Made by a program: the position numbers and the translations under genes
Part shown: in pieces, positions 1-6,357 of the stretch
Layout: each line of letters begins with the position of its first letter
Numbering within the stretch: the stretch's first letter is position 1
Notes under the pieces: model-generated
The model's input: the letters and a program-made list of their open reading frames with translations, nothing else
Database searches by the model: none
Told to the model about the DNA's origin: nothing
Assembly (NCBI GenBank): GCA_013813905.1
Contig: JACCQX010000003.1
Coordinates: 1 to 8,461 of the forward strand
Source of the DNA: Chloroflexota bacterium
GTDB taxonomy: Bacteria > Chloroflexota > Limnocylindria > Limnocylindrales > CSP1-4
Length of the DNA: 8,461 nucleotides
Reading direction: 5' to 3'

Positions 1-399
1 CTGGTGCCGGCGGAGGTATGGCGCCGGCGCTATGACCAGATCAACGCCTTCGAGGCGCAGCTGATCGCAAGCGGCACCACCATCCTGAAGTTCTTCCTCT
101 GGATCTCCCCGGACGAACAGCGCGAACGTCTCCAGGCCCGCATCGATGCACCTGACAAGCGCTGGAAGTTCGAGCGCGGCGATATCGACGAGCGCAAGCA
201 CTGGGATGACTACCGGAGGGCATACGAAGCGGCCCTCTCGCGCTGCTCCACGGATCCGGCGTCCTGGTACGTGATCCCCAGCGACCGCAAGTGGTTCCGC
301 AACCTGGCCGTGGCCGAGATCCTGGTCGATACGATGGAGAAGATGGACCTGACCTACCCGCCGGCCGACGACGACATCGCCTCGATCGTGGTCGAGTAG
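1..399 (+). CDS. PPK2-family polyphosphate:nucleotide phosphotransferase, C-terminal part
   Basis: The reading frame is open from base 1, so the 5' end lies outside the window; 132 residues remain. Enzymes of this family move phosphate between polyphosphate and nucleotides in the cytoplasm. The fragment carries the family's C-terminal block: a YDQINAFE segment (about residues 11-18), ILKFFLWISPDEQRERL (28-44), and the conserved WKFERGDIDERKHWDDY (55-71) followed by WYVIPSDRKWFRNL (89-102), which belong to the lid and the P-loop kinase-like core. The Walker A region would lie upstream of base 1. The PPK2 call is firm; the subclass (AMP, ADP or general nucleoside specificity) cannot be decided without the N-terminus. 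It ends 18 bp before the LLM gene on the same strand, so the two may be co-transcribed. Confidence 0.9.
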   Translation: MVPAEVWRRRYDQINAFEAQLIASGTTILKFFLWISPDEQRERLQARIDAPDKRWKFERGDIDERKHWDDYRRAYEAALSRCSTDPASWYVIPSDRKWFRNLAVAEILVDTMEKMDLTYPPADDDIASIVVE

Positions 400-417
400 C
401 GCGGCCGCCCGACCCGC

Positions 418-1302
418 ATGGCGCTGCGCATCGGCTTCCGTACCTCGCCCCAGAACGTCGACTGGCGGACGCTGGAGAGCGCCTGGGCGGAGGCGGGCCG
501 GCATGATGTCTTCGACTCGGGCTGGCTCAACGACCACTTCAGCGATCCGGGGCAGGAGCGTGGCGGACGGAGCTTCGAGGCGCTCACCACGTTGGCGGCG
601 CTGGCTCATCTGGTGCCGGGCAAGCGCGTCGGGCACACCGTTCTCGCGGCCACCTTCCGCCACCCCTCGGTCCTGGCCAAGCAGGCGGTGACCCTGGACC
701 ATCTCACCGGCGGTCGATTCACCCTCGGGCTGGGAGCCGGCTGGCACGTCGGTGAGCACGAGTCCTTCGGCATCGAGCTGCCGGCCATCGGTGAGCGGAT
801 GGGCCGCTTCGAGGCGCAGGTGCGGGTGCTCAAGGCGCTCTTCGGTGATGCGGCACGCGAGCAACCGGGCGTGACCCTTGAGGCGCCGCCTTATCGACTC
901 GAGGGCGCCGTCATGGAGCCGGGACCCCTCCAGCCCGGCGGGCCGCCACTCTGGTTGGGAGCCCAGAAGCCGCGCGGCATGCGTCTCACCGCTCGTCTGG
1001 CCGACGGCTGGAACTATGCCGCCAACCTGAGCGGCAGCGTGGACGGCTTCCGAGAGCGCCACGAGGCACTGCGCCGCATCTGCGCTGACGTGGGACGCGA
1101 CATAGGGCATATCACGGTGTCCGTGCAGCTCATCGTGCCGGACGATGCGGGGGAGCGGCGCCGGGCGCGGGAAGCGGCCGAGGGCTACGCCCGGGCGGGC
1201 GCGCAGGAGATCATGCTGACCATCCCTGCTCGGAGCGGGGCGGACGGCGTGCGCCGGCTGGCCTCAGAGGTGGCCCTGCCGCTGCGCGACGCGCTGGGCT
1301 GA
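418..1302 (+). CDS. LLM-class (luciferase-like) flavin/F420-dependent oxidoreductase
   Basis: This is a 294-residue single-domain protein of the bacterial luciferase-like TIM-barrel family, whose members use FMN or F420 in oxidoreductions; the substrate is unknown. Family hallmarks are the N-terminal strand MALRIGFRTSP, a GHTVLAATFRHPSVLAK segment (residues 72-88), the highly conserved LDHLTGGRFTLGLGAGWH (93-110), a central PLWLGAQKPRGMRLTARLADGWNYA block that is the usual cofactor-binding region, and a C-terminal GAQEIMLTIP strand. Length is typical. The ATG at 418 begins directly on the first beta strand; no good Shine-Dalgarno precedes it, which fits coupling to the PPK2 gene 18 bp upstream. 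F420 use is plausible because a probable F420-type PPOX protein is encoded at the other end of the window, but this is inference. Confidence 0.9.
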   Translation: MALRIGFRTSPQNVDWRTLESAWAEAGRHDVFDSGWLNDHFSDPGQERGGRSFEALTTLAALAHLVPGKRVGHTVLAATFRHPSVLAKQAVTLDHLTGGRFTLGLGAGWHVGEHESFGIELPAIGERMGRFEAQVRVLKALFGDAAREQPGVTLEAPPYRLEGAVMEPGPLQPGGPPLWLGAQKPRGMRLTARLADGWNYAANLSGSVDGFRERHEALRRICADVGRDIGHITVSVQLIVPDDAGERRRAREAAEGYARAGAQEIMLTIPARSGADGVRRLASEVALPLRDALG

Positions 1303-1331
1303 GCGGCCTGAGGTCAGTGGATGCGACGCTC

Positions 1332-1490
1332 TCAGCGAATGGAGGGGTCCAGGCGCTCCCGGATGCGCTGCGCCAACTGCGCGAGGCGCTCCAGCAGCGT
1401 GGCTCGCTCGGGCAGCGGCATCGGCACGCGACGGCCGTCGGCACGCACGGCGAGGGCAGCGTAGCGGCGGGACCGGCTCCTGTTGTCCAC
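1332..1490 (-). CDS. possible small hypothetical protein (52 aa)
   Basis: A minus-strand frame starting at GTG 1490 encodes 52 residues. The start is preceded by GAGAGGAG with 9 nt spacing, a good ribosome binding site. The product is basic: an N-terminal RSRSRRY segment, then a short strand-like stretch (AALAVRADGRRVPMPLP), then a predicted amphipathic helix (residues ~28-48, ERATLLERLAQLAQRIRERL). It occupies the otherwise unexplained gap between the LLM gene (convergent, 29 bp away) and the acetyltransferase (divergent). I do not recognise a family. The frame stays open upstream to an ATG at 1556, but that start lacks a comparable site. In such GC-rich DNA a frame of this length can arise by chance, so the call rests on the ribosome site and the coherent helix. 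Confidence 0.4.
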   Translation of the reverse strand: MDNRSRSRRYAALAVRADGRRVPMPLPERATLLERLAQLAQRIRERLDPSIR

Positions 1491-1585
1491 GATAGGTGGC
1501 TCCTCTCGACCGAGTGCGGAGGCGAACCGTACACCCGCTCGCGGCGGACTGTCCACCAGGGCATCCCGCGCCCGGTGAAATCGGG

Positions 1586-2140
1586 GTGAGCCCTTCGCGA
1601 CCGACCGGTCCCGCCCGACCAGCCGCCATCAGCATCCGTCCGGAGACTGCCGACGATCGGTGGGCCATCCATGAGATCACCGTGGGAGCCTTCGGACGAG
1701 CGGAAGAAGCCGACCTGGTCGACTGCCTGCGCACGAGCGCGGCCTGGGTGCCCCAGCTCTCCCTGGTCGCGGAGGGGGAAGACGGCCGCATCATCGGGCA
1801 TCTGCTGCTGTCCTACGCGACGCTGGCCACGGTGGAGGGACTCCAGAAGGTCCTCTCGCTGGCGCCCCTGGCGGTCGACCCGGCACATCAGCGCAAGGGC
1901 GTCGGCAGCGCGCTGATCCGCGCGGGCATAGACGCCGCCGAAGCGCGGGAAGAGCCGCTCGTGGTGGTGCTGGGTCATCCCTGGTACTACCCGCGCTTCG
2001 GGTTCGAACCGGCCATCCGCTCCGGCATCGAGGCCCCGCGACCCGTGCCTGACCACTTCTTCATGGTCCGGCGCCTGGCGCGCTGGTCACCCGCGCTGCG
2101 CGGCCGCATCGAGTATCCGGACTGCTTCGACGGGCTGTGA
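1586..2140 (+). CDS. YhbS-like GNAT family N-acetyltransferase
   Basis: A 184-residue acetyl-CoA-dependent N-acetyltransferase. The fold starts at about residue 15 ([22 protein letters not shown]). The acetyl-CoA pyrophosphate loop is [20 protein letters not shown] (92-111, Q/RxxGxG/A type), and the C-terminal [18 protein letters not shown] (126-143) is typical of the YhbS/COG3153 group. The acceptor substrate is not evident. I chose the GTG at 1586, preceded by GGTGAAAT, over the in-frame ATG at 1496, because the sequence before residue 15 shows no family similarity and the longer form adds 30 low-complexity residues. The gene stands alone between the small minus-strand frame and lysC, ending 55 bp before the lysC start. 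Confidence 0.88.
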   Translation: MSPSRPTGPARPAAISIRPETADDRWAIHEITVGAFGRAEEADLVDCLRTSAAWVPQLSLVAEGEDGRIIGHLLLSYATLATVEGLQKVLSLAPLAVDPAHQRKGVGSALIRAGIDAAEAREEPLVVVLGHPWYYPRFGFEPAIRSGIEAPRPVPDHFFMVRRLARWSPALRGRIEYPDCFDGL

Positions 2141-2161
2141 TCGACCGACGCCTGCCATCCT

Positions 2162-2189
2162 TTGCAACGCGCGGACGAAGCTCTATCGT
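2162..2189 (+). promoter_or_regulatory. putative lysC promoter for a leaderless transcript
   Basis: TTGCAA (2162-2167) and TATCGT (2184-2189) are spaced by 16 bp and resemble sigma-70-type -35 and -10 boxes. The -10 box ends only 6 nt before the GTG start of lysC at 2196, and no Shine-Dalgarno lies between. Transcription would therefore start at or next to the start codon, giving a leaderless mRNA. Confidence 0.5.
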
Positions 2190-2195
2190 TGCGGC

Positions 2196-3455
2196 GTGGC
2201 GCTCATCGTCCAGAAGTACGGCGGTACCTCGGTCGGCGACGCTGGGCGTATCCGTGCCGTCGCCCGGCGGGTCGTGGACACGGCCGAACGCGGCAACCAG
2301 GTCTGCGTCGTCGTCTCGGCCATGGGCCATACCACCGATGAGCTGCTGGGCCTGGCTGCCAGCGTGGCGAGGCTGCCACATCCACGCGAGTTGGACATGC
2401 TGCTGTCGGCTGGCGAGCGCATCTCCATGGCGCTGCTGGCGATGGCCGTGAACGAGCTGGGACGCGAGGCCGTGTCCCTCACCGGCGCGCAGGCCGGCGT
2501 GGTCACTGACACCCGCCACGGCAGCGCCCGCATCGTCGACATCCGGGCACAGCGCCTGCGCGACACATTGGGACGGGGGGTCATCGCCATCGTGGCCGGT
2601 TTCCAGGGCGTCTCATCGGAGGAGGACGAGACCACGCTGGGACGCGGCGGCTCAGACATGACCGCGGTCGCCCTGGCGGCCGCGCTGGGAGCCGCGGCGT
2701 GCGAGATCCATACGGACGTGGAGGGCGTCTTCACGGCCGATCCGCGCATCGTGCCCGACGCACGCCGCCTGCGGAGCATCGCCTACGACGAGATGCTCGA
2801 GCTCGCGGCGAGCGGTGCGCAGGTGCTGATGACCCGCTCCGTGGAGGTGGCGCGCGCCCACGGCGTGCCACTCCACGTACGGCCCTCGTGGAGCGAAGGC
2901 GAGGGGACCTGGGTCCGAGAGGAGAAGGGAATGGAGCGACCGATCATCTCGGGCATCGCACATGACCGATCGGTGGCCAAAGTGGTCATCTGGGGCGTGC
3001 CCGACCGGCCCGGTATCGCGGCGCGGGTGTTCCGCCCCCTGGCCGAGGCCGGCCTCAACATCGACATGATCGTCCAGAACGTCTCGGCTGAGGGTCGTAC
3101 GGACATCTCCTTCACCGTTCCCTCCGCTGACCTGGCCAGGGCCGATCCCATCGTGGCGGGGATCCGCGAGGCCGTAGGGGCGGAGGGCGCCGTGACCGAC
3201 GACGACATCGGCACGGTCTCGCTGGTGGGTGCCGGCCTGCGCACCCACCCGGAGGTCAACGCGGAGCTGTTCGCCGCGCTGGCCGACGCCGGCATCAACA
3301 TCGAGATCATCTCCACGTCACCCATCCGCATCTCCTGCGTCGTGCGGCGCGCTGAGGTGGACCGCGCGGTTCGGCAGATCCACGACAGGTTCGCGTTGGG
3401 CGAGGAGAGCATCCGGGAAGAGATGATCCCGCCTTCGGCACGGTTCGCGTCGTGA
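2196..3455 (+). CDS. lysC: aspartate kinase (alpha subunit/full length)
   Basis: Aspartate kinase phosphorylates aspartate with ATP, the committed first step to lysine, threonine, methionine and isoleucine. The 419 residues match the usual length of ACT-regulated monofunctional enzymes. The amino-acid kinase domain covers about residues 1-245 with KYGGTSVG (7-14), [11 protein letters not shown] (38-48), LLSAGERIS (69-77), [15 protein letters not shown] (147-161) and [17 protein letters not shown] (173-189). Two C-terminal ACT domains (about 260-336 and 340-405) include [20 protein letters not shown] and [17 protein letters not shown], the region that binds feedback effectors (lysine/threonine in the family). 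The GTG start at 2196 directly precedes the first beta strand and has no Shine-Dalgarno, in keeping with a leaderless transcript. The stop overlaps the first unit of a 14-bp repeat leading to asd, so the two genes probably form one operon. Confidence 0.97.
   Translation: MALIVQKYGGTSVGDAGRIRAVARRVVDTAERGNQVCVVVSAMGHTTDELLGLAASVARLPHPRELDMLLSAGERISMALLAMAVNELGREAVSLTGAQAGVVTDTRHGSARIVDIRAQRLRDTLGRGVIAIVAGFQGVSSEEDETTLGRGGSDMTAVALAAALGAAACEIHTDVEGVFTADPRIVPDARRLRSIAYDEMLELAASGAQVLMTRSVEVARAHGVPLHVRPSWSEGEGTWVREEKGMERPIISGIAHDRSVAKVVIWGVPDRPGIAARVFRPLAEAGLNIDMIVQNVSAEGRTDISFTVPSADLARADPIVAGIREAVGAEGAVTDDDIGTVSLVGAGLRTHPEVNAELFAALADAGINIEIISTSPIRISCVVRRAEVDRAVRQIHDRFALGEESIREEMIPPSARFAS
2931..3455 (+). 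CDS. lysC: nested in-frame beta subunit of aspartate kinase (internal start)
   Basis: An internal ATG at codon 246 is preceded by GAGAGGAGAAGGGA, with AGGAG 6 nt before the ATG, a better ribosome site than almost any other in the window. It would give a 174-residue protein made only of the two ACT domains. In Corynebacterium glutamicum and Bacillus subtilis, lysC encodes alpha2beta2 enzymes whose beta subunit starts at the equivalent place. The start sequence here ([18 protein letters not shown]) aligns by eye with the corynebacterial beta start. Seen directly: ATG, site and frame. Inferred: that it is used. It would serve as the regulatory subunit for feedback control. Confidence 0.65.
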   Translation: MERPIISGIAHDRSVAKVVIWGVPDRPGIAARVFRPLAEAGLNIDMIVQNVSAEGRTDISFTVPSADLARADPIVAGIREAVGAEGAVTDDDIGTVSLVGAGLRTHPEVNAELFAALADAGINIEIISTSPIRISCVVRRAEVDRAVRQIHDRFALGEESIREEMIPPSARFAS

Positions 3456-3507
3456 GGCTCGCACCGTGAGCCTCGCCTCGTGAGGCTCGCGTCATGAAGC
3501 TCGTGGT
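3438..3507 (+). repeat. 14-bp tandem repeat spanning the lysC stop and asd start
   Basis: Three full 14-bp units follow one another: GTGAGGCTCGCACC (3452), GTGAGCCTCGCCTC (3466) and GTGAGGCTCGCGTC (3480). A degenerate unit forms the start of asd (ATGAAGCTCGTGGT at 3494), and another partial one (10 of 14 matching) forms the lysC end at 3438. Each unit begins with NTGA, so each reads as a start codon overlapped by the previous stop. The middle unit carries GAGCCTC, which can pair with GAGGCTC of either neighbour (7-bp stems, 7-nt loops), giving two mutually exclusive hairpins. The third unit also supplies the GTGAGG that serves as the asd ribosome site. Confidence 0.85.
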
Positions 3508-4552
3508 GGTGGGTGCGACGGGGGCCGTCGGCTCGGTGATCATGGCCATCCTCGACGAGCGCGACCTGGCGATCAGCGAGCTCGTGCCCGTGGCCACGGC
3601 GCGCTCGGCTGGCTCGACGCTGGCCCATCGAGGCACGACCGTGACCGTGCGGCTCCTGGAGCCGGCCGTCTTCGACGGAGCCGACGTGGCGATCTTCGAC
3701 GTGCCCGACGAGGTCTCCCACGAGTGGGCACCCGTCGCAGCCGGTCGAGGCGCGACCGTGGTCGACAACTCGGCCGCCTGGCGCATGGCGCCTGACGTGC
3801 CGCTGGTCGTGCCCGAGGTCAACCCGGAAACCGCCTTGGCGCCGGCCCGCGGCATCATCGCCAGTCCCAACTGCACGATGCTGACCCTCGTCGTGCCGCT
3901 CGCGCCACTGCACCGCGCGGCGGGCGTGCGGCGGGTGATCGTCTCCTCCTATCAATCCGCCTCCGGCGCCGGCAAGCCGGGCGTCGATGAGCTGTGGGCG
4001 CAAGTGCGGCAGGCCGCCGGCTCGCCGGAGGGCACGGTCACGGCAGGGCGAGCGCGGGAGGTCCTGGGGACGGGCACCGCCTTCGCACATCCCCTGGCGC
4101 TCAACGTCATCCCGCGCATCGGCTCAGCCCAGGTGGGCGGCTACACCAGCGAGGAGGTGAAGCTGGCCGAAGAGACGTTCAAGGTGCTGGGTCTGGCGGA
4201 CCTGCAGATGTCCGCCACCTGTGTACGAGTGCCCACCATGGTGGGACACGGCGTCTCGGTCCATGCCGAATTCGAGCGACCCATCGGGGTCGAGGAGGCG
4301 CGTGCCGTCCTGACGGCAGCGCAGGGCGTGGAGCTGCGCGATGACACGGCCGCGCATGTCTATCCCACACCGCTTGAGGCGGCGGGCCGCGACGCCGTGT
4401 TCGTGGGCCGCATCCGACAGGATCCGCACGACCCCCGCGCCCTGGCCTGGTTCGCAGTGACCGACAACCTGCGCAAAGGAGCGGCGCTCAACACGATCCA
4501 GATCGCCGAGCTGGTGGCGAGCCGGCTGTCGGACGGTCAGCAGGGGCCATAG
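3494..4552 (+). CDS. asd: aspartate-semialdehyde dehydrogenase
   Basis: This enzyme reduces aspartyl phosphate with NADPH to aspartate semialdehyde, the branch point to lysine and homoserine. The 352 residues show the N-terminal Rossmann motif GATGAVG (7-13), TARSAG (35-40), VVDNSAAWRM (89-98), the catalytic cysteine in ASPNCTM (Cys127), SSYQSASGAGKPG (151-163), EEVKLAEETFKVLG (220-233), the catalytic histidine in RVPTMVGHGVSVH (His252) and the C-terminal DNLRKGAALNTIQIAE (324-339). Length and residues indicate an active enzyme. One deviation is FDVPDEVS (68-75) where many family members have FSAGGSVS. The ATG at 3494 sits on the first beta strand with GTGAGG 8 nt upstream. It follows lysC as an operon partner and converges on the sulfur-carrier gene, with a 65-bp 3' overlap. 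Confidence 0.96.
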   Translation: MKLVVVGATGAVGSVIMAILDERDLAISELVPVATARSAGSTLAHRGTTVTVRLLEPAVFDGADVAIFDVPDEVSHEWAPVAAGRGATVVDNSAAWRMAPDVPLVVPEVNPETALAPARGIIASPNCTMLTLVVPLAPLHRAAGVRRVIVSSYQSASGAGKPGVDELWAQVRQAAGSPEGTVTAGRAREVLGTGTAFAHPLALNVIPRIGSAQVGGYTSEEVKLAEETFKVLGLADLQMSATCVRVPTMVGHGVSVHAEFERPIGVEEARAVLTAAQGVELRDDTAAHVYPTPLEAAGRDAVFVGRIRQDPHDPRALAWFAVTDNLRKGAALNTIQIAELVASRLSDGQQGP

Positions 4553-4892
4553 AGGCGTCGCTCCGCGGCATCTGGTCGGCGTCAGCGGCTCGTCGACGCC
4601 GTCGGCGCCGGTAGTCGCCCGCCCCGCCCGCCATGGCCGGCAACAGGATCAACGTGTCCTGCTCACCGGTGGGGGTCTCCAGGGCCTTCAGATGCCGGAT
4701 GTCGGTCTCGTTGAGGAAGACGTTCACGAAGCGGTTGAGCTCACCGGCACCGTCCAGCAACTGCGGCGCGATCGCCGGGTGCGAGGCCACCAACGAGGCA
4801 AGGACCTCTCCCACCGTGGCACCCGGCAGCTCGATGCGCTTGGCGCCTTCGGTCGCCTGGCGCAGCACCGGCGGGATCCGCACCGTGGTCAT
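4488..4892 (-). CDS. CysO/MoaD/ThiS-like sulfur-carrier protein with C-terminal extension
   Basis: This is a ubiquitin-fold sulfur carrier of the MoaD/ThiS superfamily, closest by eye to mycobacterial CysO: VRIPPVLRQATEG, the RFVNVFLNETDIR strand-loop (54-66) and a LILLPAMAGG end (81-90). In CysO the terminal Gly-Gly is converted to a thiocarboxylate that donates sulfide to a PLP enzyme. Here the frame does not stop after Gly90. It continues for 44 residues, starting AGDY, then seven arginines (95-101), then a Pro/Ala/Ser-rich segment ending in Cys134. The ATG at 4892 overlaps the thrC stop as ATGA, with GGAGG just upstream, so translation is coupled to thrC. A GTG at 4910 is a weaker alternative. 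The tail overlaps the 3' end of asd antisense. Function as a sulfur donor is inferred; a MoaD-type role in molybdopterin is less likely because no moa genes are near. Confidence 0.88.
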   Translation of the reverse strand: MTTVRIPPVLRQATEGAKRIELPGATVGEVLASLVASHPAIAPQLLDGAGELNRFVNVFLNETDIRHLKALETPTGEQDTLILLPAMAGGAGDYRRRRRRRAADADQMPRSDASMAPADRPTAGSPPARRSGSC

Positions 4893-6256
4893 GACCGACC
4901 CTCCAGCCACGACTCGACCGCGTCGAAGGTGGCGGGAAGGACCGGCGCGAGCCCGCCCTCGCCGGGCTCACCTGGACCGGCGCGGAGGCCGACGTGGCGC
5001 GCGTCGGGGGTCTTGAGGCCGTTGCCCGTCAGCAGTGCCACCACCTCGTCGCCGTCGCGGATGATGCCGCGCTCCCGGGCAGCGCGGGCGGCCGCCAGCG
5101 TTACCCCGCCGGCCGTCTCGGGATAGATGCCCTCCAGCGCCGCGACATCCCGGATGGCGGCTGCCGTGTTCGCGTCGGCTATCGCTTCCACGGACCCGCC
5201 GCACTCGCGCACCAGCCGCAGGACGTGCGACCCGTCGGCCGGACTGCCGATGGCCAGCGAACGCACGATGGTGTTCGGGCGGCGCACGGGAACCATCTCG
5301 GCGGCGCCGGTCGACCAAGCATCCGCGACGGGGGCGCAACCAGCCGCCTGCGCCCCGACGAAACGGATGGGACGCCGCGCGATCAGGCCGACGGTGGCCA
5401 GCTCATCAAAGCCCTGCACCAGCTTGCCCAGAAGCGCCCCGGAGCCGATGGGCACGACCACCACGTCCGGCGAGCGCCAACCCAGGCCCTCCGCGATCTC
5501 GAAGGCGACGGTGCGGCTGCCTTCCGTGTAGAGGGGCCGAAGATTGATGTTCACGAAGCCCCAGCCGGTCTCGTCAGCGAGCTCGATGCAGACGCGGTTC
5601 ACGTCGTCGTAGGTGCCGTCCAAGGGAACCACGGTGGCGCCGTAGGCCAGGGCGTGCTCGATCTTGGCGCGCTCCAGATCGGCAGGGATGAACACGTAGG
5701 CCGGCAGCCCGACCGCGGCCGCCGCGGCGGCCGTCGCTGCCGCCAGGTTCCCGGTCGACGCGCACGCCAGGGCGGGCAGCTCCCAGTCCATCGCCAAAGC
5801 GGCTGCGATGGCCACAGCCCGATCCTTGAAGCTCAAGCTGGGATTGCGCGTGTCGTCCTTGAGCCACAACCGGTCGATGCCCAGGGAGGCCCCCAGGCGC
5901 TCGGCGGCGATCAGCGGCGTGGAGCCGACAGCCAGGGAACGCCGCGGGACACGCTCCACCGGCAGCAGCTCCAGGTAGCGCCAGATGCCGGGCGGCCTTG
6001 ACTCGATGACGCTGCGGTCCACGAGCCCGGCGATGAGCTTCAGGTCATAGCGCACTTGGAGCGGGCCGAAACAATGGGGACAGACGTAGCGAAGACCGAG
6101 CGGCTGCTCCAGTCTGCACGACCGGCAGATCAGGCCGAGCACGCGCGACGATGTCGCGGGCGAGCTCACGGCGGATGAGTGTGCCGGTGGCTCCGTCGGT
6201 GGCTCCGCGGAGTGGTCCACGAGTGTCCCGGCGGTCTGGACCAGAGTGGTGGTCAT
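4889..6256 (-). CDS. thrC: threonine synthase, zinc-ribbon type
   Basis: Threonine synthase converts O-phosphohomoserine and water to threonine and phosphate using PLP. The 455 residues begin with a ~40-residue Ser/Thr/Pro-rich extension, then a zinc-ribbon-like CxxC...CxxC (Cys44, Cys47, Cys59, Cys62). The fold-type II PLP domain follows: GSTPLIAAERLG (111-122), the Schiff-base lysine in NPSLSFKDRA (Lys144), ASTGN (166-170), the phosphate-binding loop PIGSGALLG (269-277), YPETAGGVTLAAA (378-390) and LTGNGLK (409-415). The ATG at 6256 has a strong AGGGAGGAG ribosome site. The gene is preceded by a SAM-I riboswitch and hairpin, and its stop overlaps the CysO-like gene by 4 nt. The sequence supports a member of the threonine synthase family, but the riboswitch and carrier raise the alternative that it uses a sulfur nucleophile; substrate specificity is therefore not certain. 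Confidence 0.93.
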   Translation of the reverse strand: MTTTLVQTAGTLVDHSAEPPTEPPAHSSAVSSPATSSRVLGLICRSCRLEQPLGLRYVCPHCFGPLQVRYDLKLIAGLVDRSVIESRPPGIWRYLELLPVERVPRRSLAVGSTPLIAAERLGASLGIDRLWLKDDTRNPSLSFKDRAVAIAAALAMDWELPALACASTGNLAAATAAAAAAVGLPAYVFIPADLERAKIEHALAYGATVVPLDGTYDDVNRVCIELADETGWGFVNINLRPLYTEGSRTVAFEIAEGLGWRSPDVVVVPIGSGALLGKLVQGFDELATVGLIARRPIRFVGAQAAGCAPVADAWSTGAAEMVPVRRPNTIVRSLAIGSPADGSHVLRLVRECGGSVEAIADANTAAAIRDVAALEGIYPETAGGVTLAAARAARERGIIRDGDEVVALLTGNGLKTPDARHVGLRAGPGEPGEGGLAPVLPATFDAVESWLEGRS

Positions 6257-6324
6257 GTGGTCTCCTCCCTGCCGGGCCTCGCGGGACGCGGCAATGGGCT
6301 GGGTGACGGGGGACCGACATGGGA

Positions 6325-6348
6325 AGACCCTTCCGCGCGGAAGGGTCT
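6325..6348 (-). terminator. riboswitch expression-platform hairpin (attenuator)
   Basis: A perfect 24-nt palindrome forms a 10-bp stem (AGACCCTTCC/GGAAGGGTCT) closed by GCGC, between the SAM aptamer and thrC. The 5' arm contains CCCTT (6345-6341), which can instead pair with AAGGG (6363-6359) of the aptamer's P1 3' strand. This is the usual antiterminator arrangement: SAM binding locks P1 and frees the hairpin. The following UCUUCCC is a poor U-tract, so termination may be inefficient. Translational control looks unlikely because the ribosome site lies about 55 nt further on. Confidence 0.65.
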
Positions 6349-6357
6349 CGAAGTGAC

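Noticed and set aside
1211..2056. A 281-codon minus-strand open frame over the LLM end and the acetyltransferase.
   Set aside because: It covers conserved GNAT motifs on the other strand and has no family features of its own.
2783..4090. A 435-codon open frame on the minus strand across lysC and asd.
   Set aside because: It is antisense to two well-recognised enzymes and its translation is a low-complexity His/Arg/Gly mix with no motif; it is an artefact of high third-position GC.
4589..4612. GC-rich self-complementary sequence (CGACGCCGTCG) near the asd/carrier overlap, considered as a terminator.
   Set aside because: The stem is only about 5 bp with a 1-nt centre, has no U-tract, and lies in the arginine codons of the carrier tail.
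4994..6001. A 335-codon plus-strand open frame opposite thrC.
   Set aside because: Composition is biased to His, Arg, Gly and Asp as expected for a shadow of a GC-rich gene.
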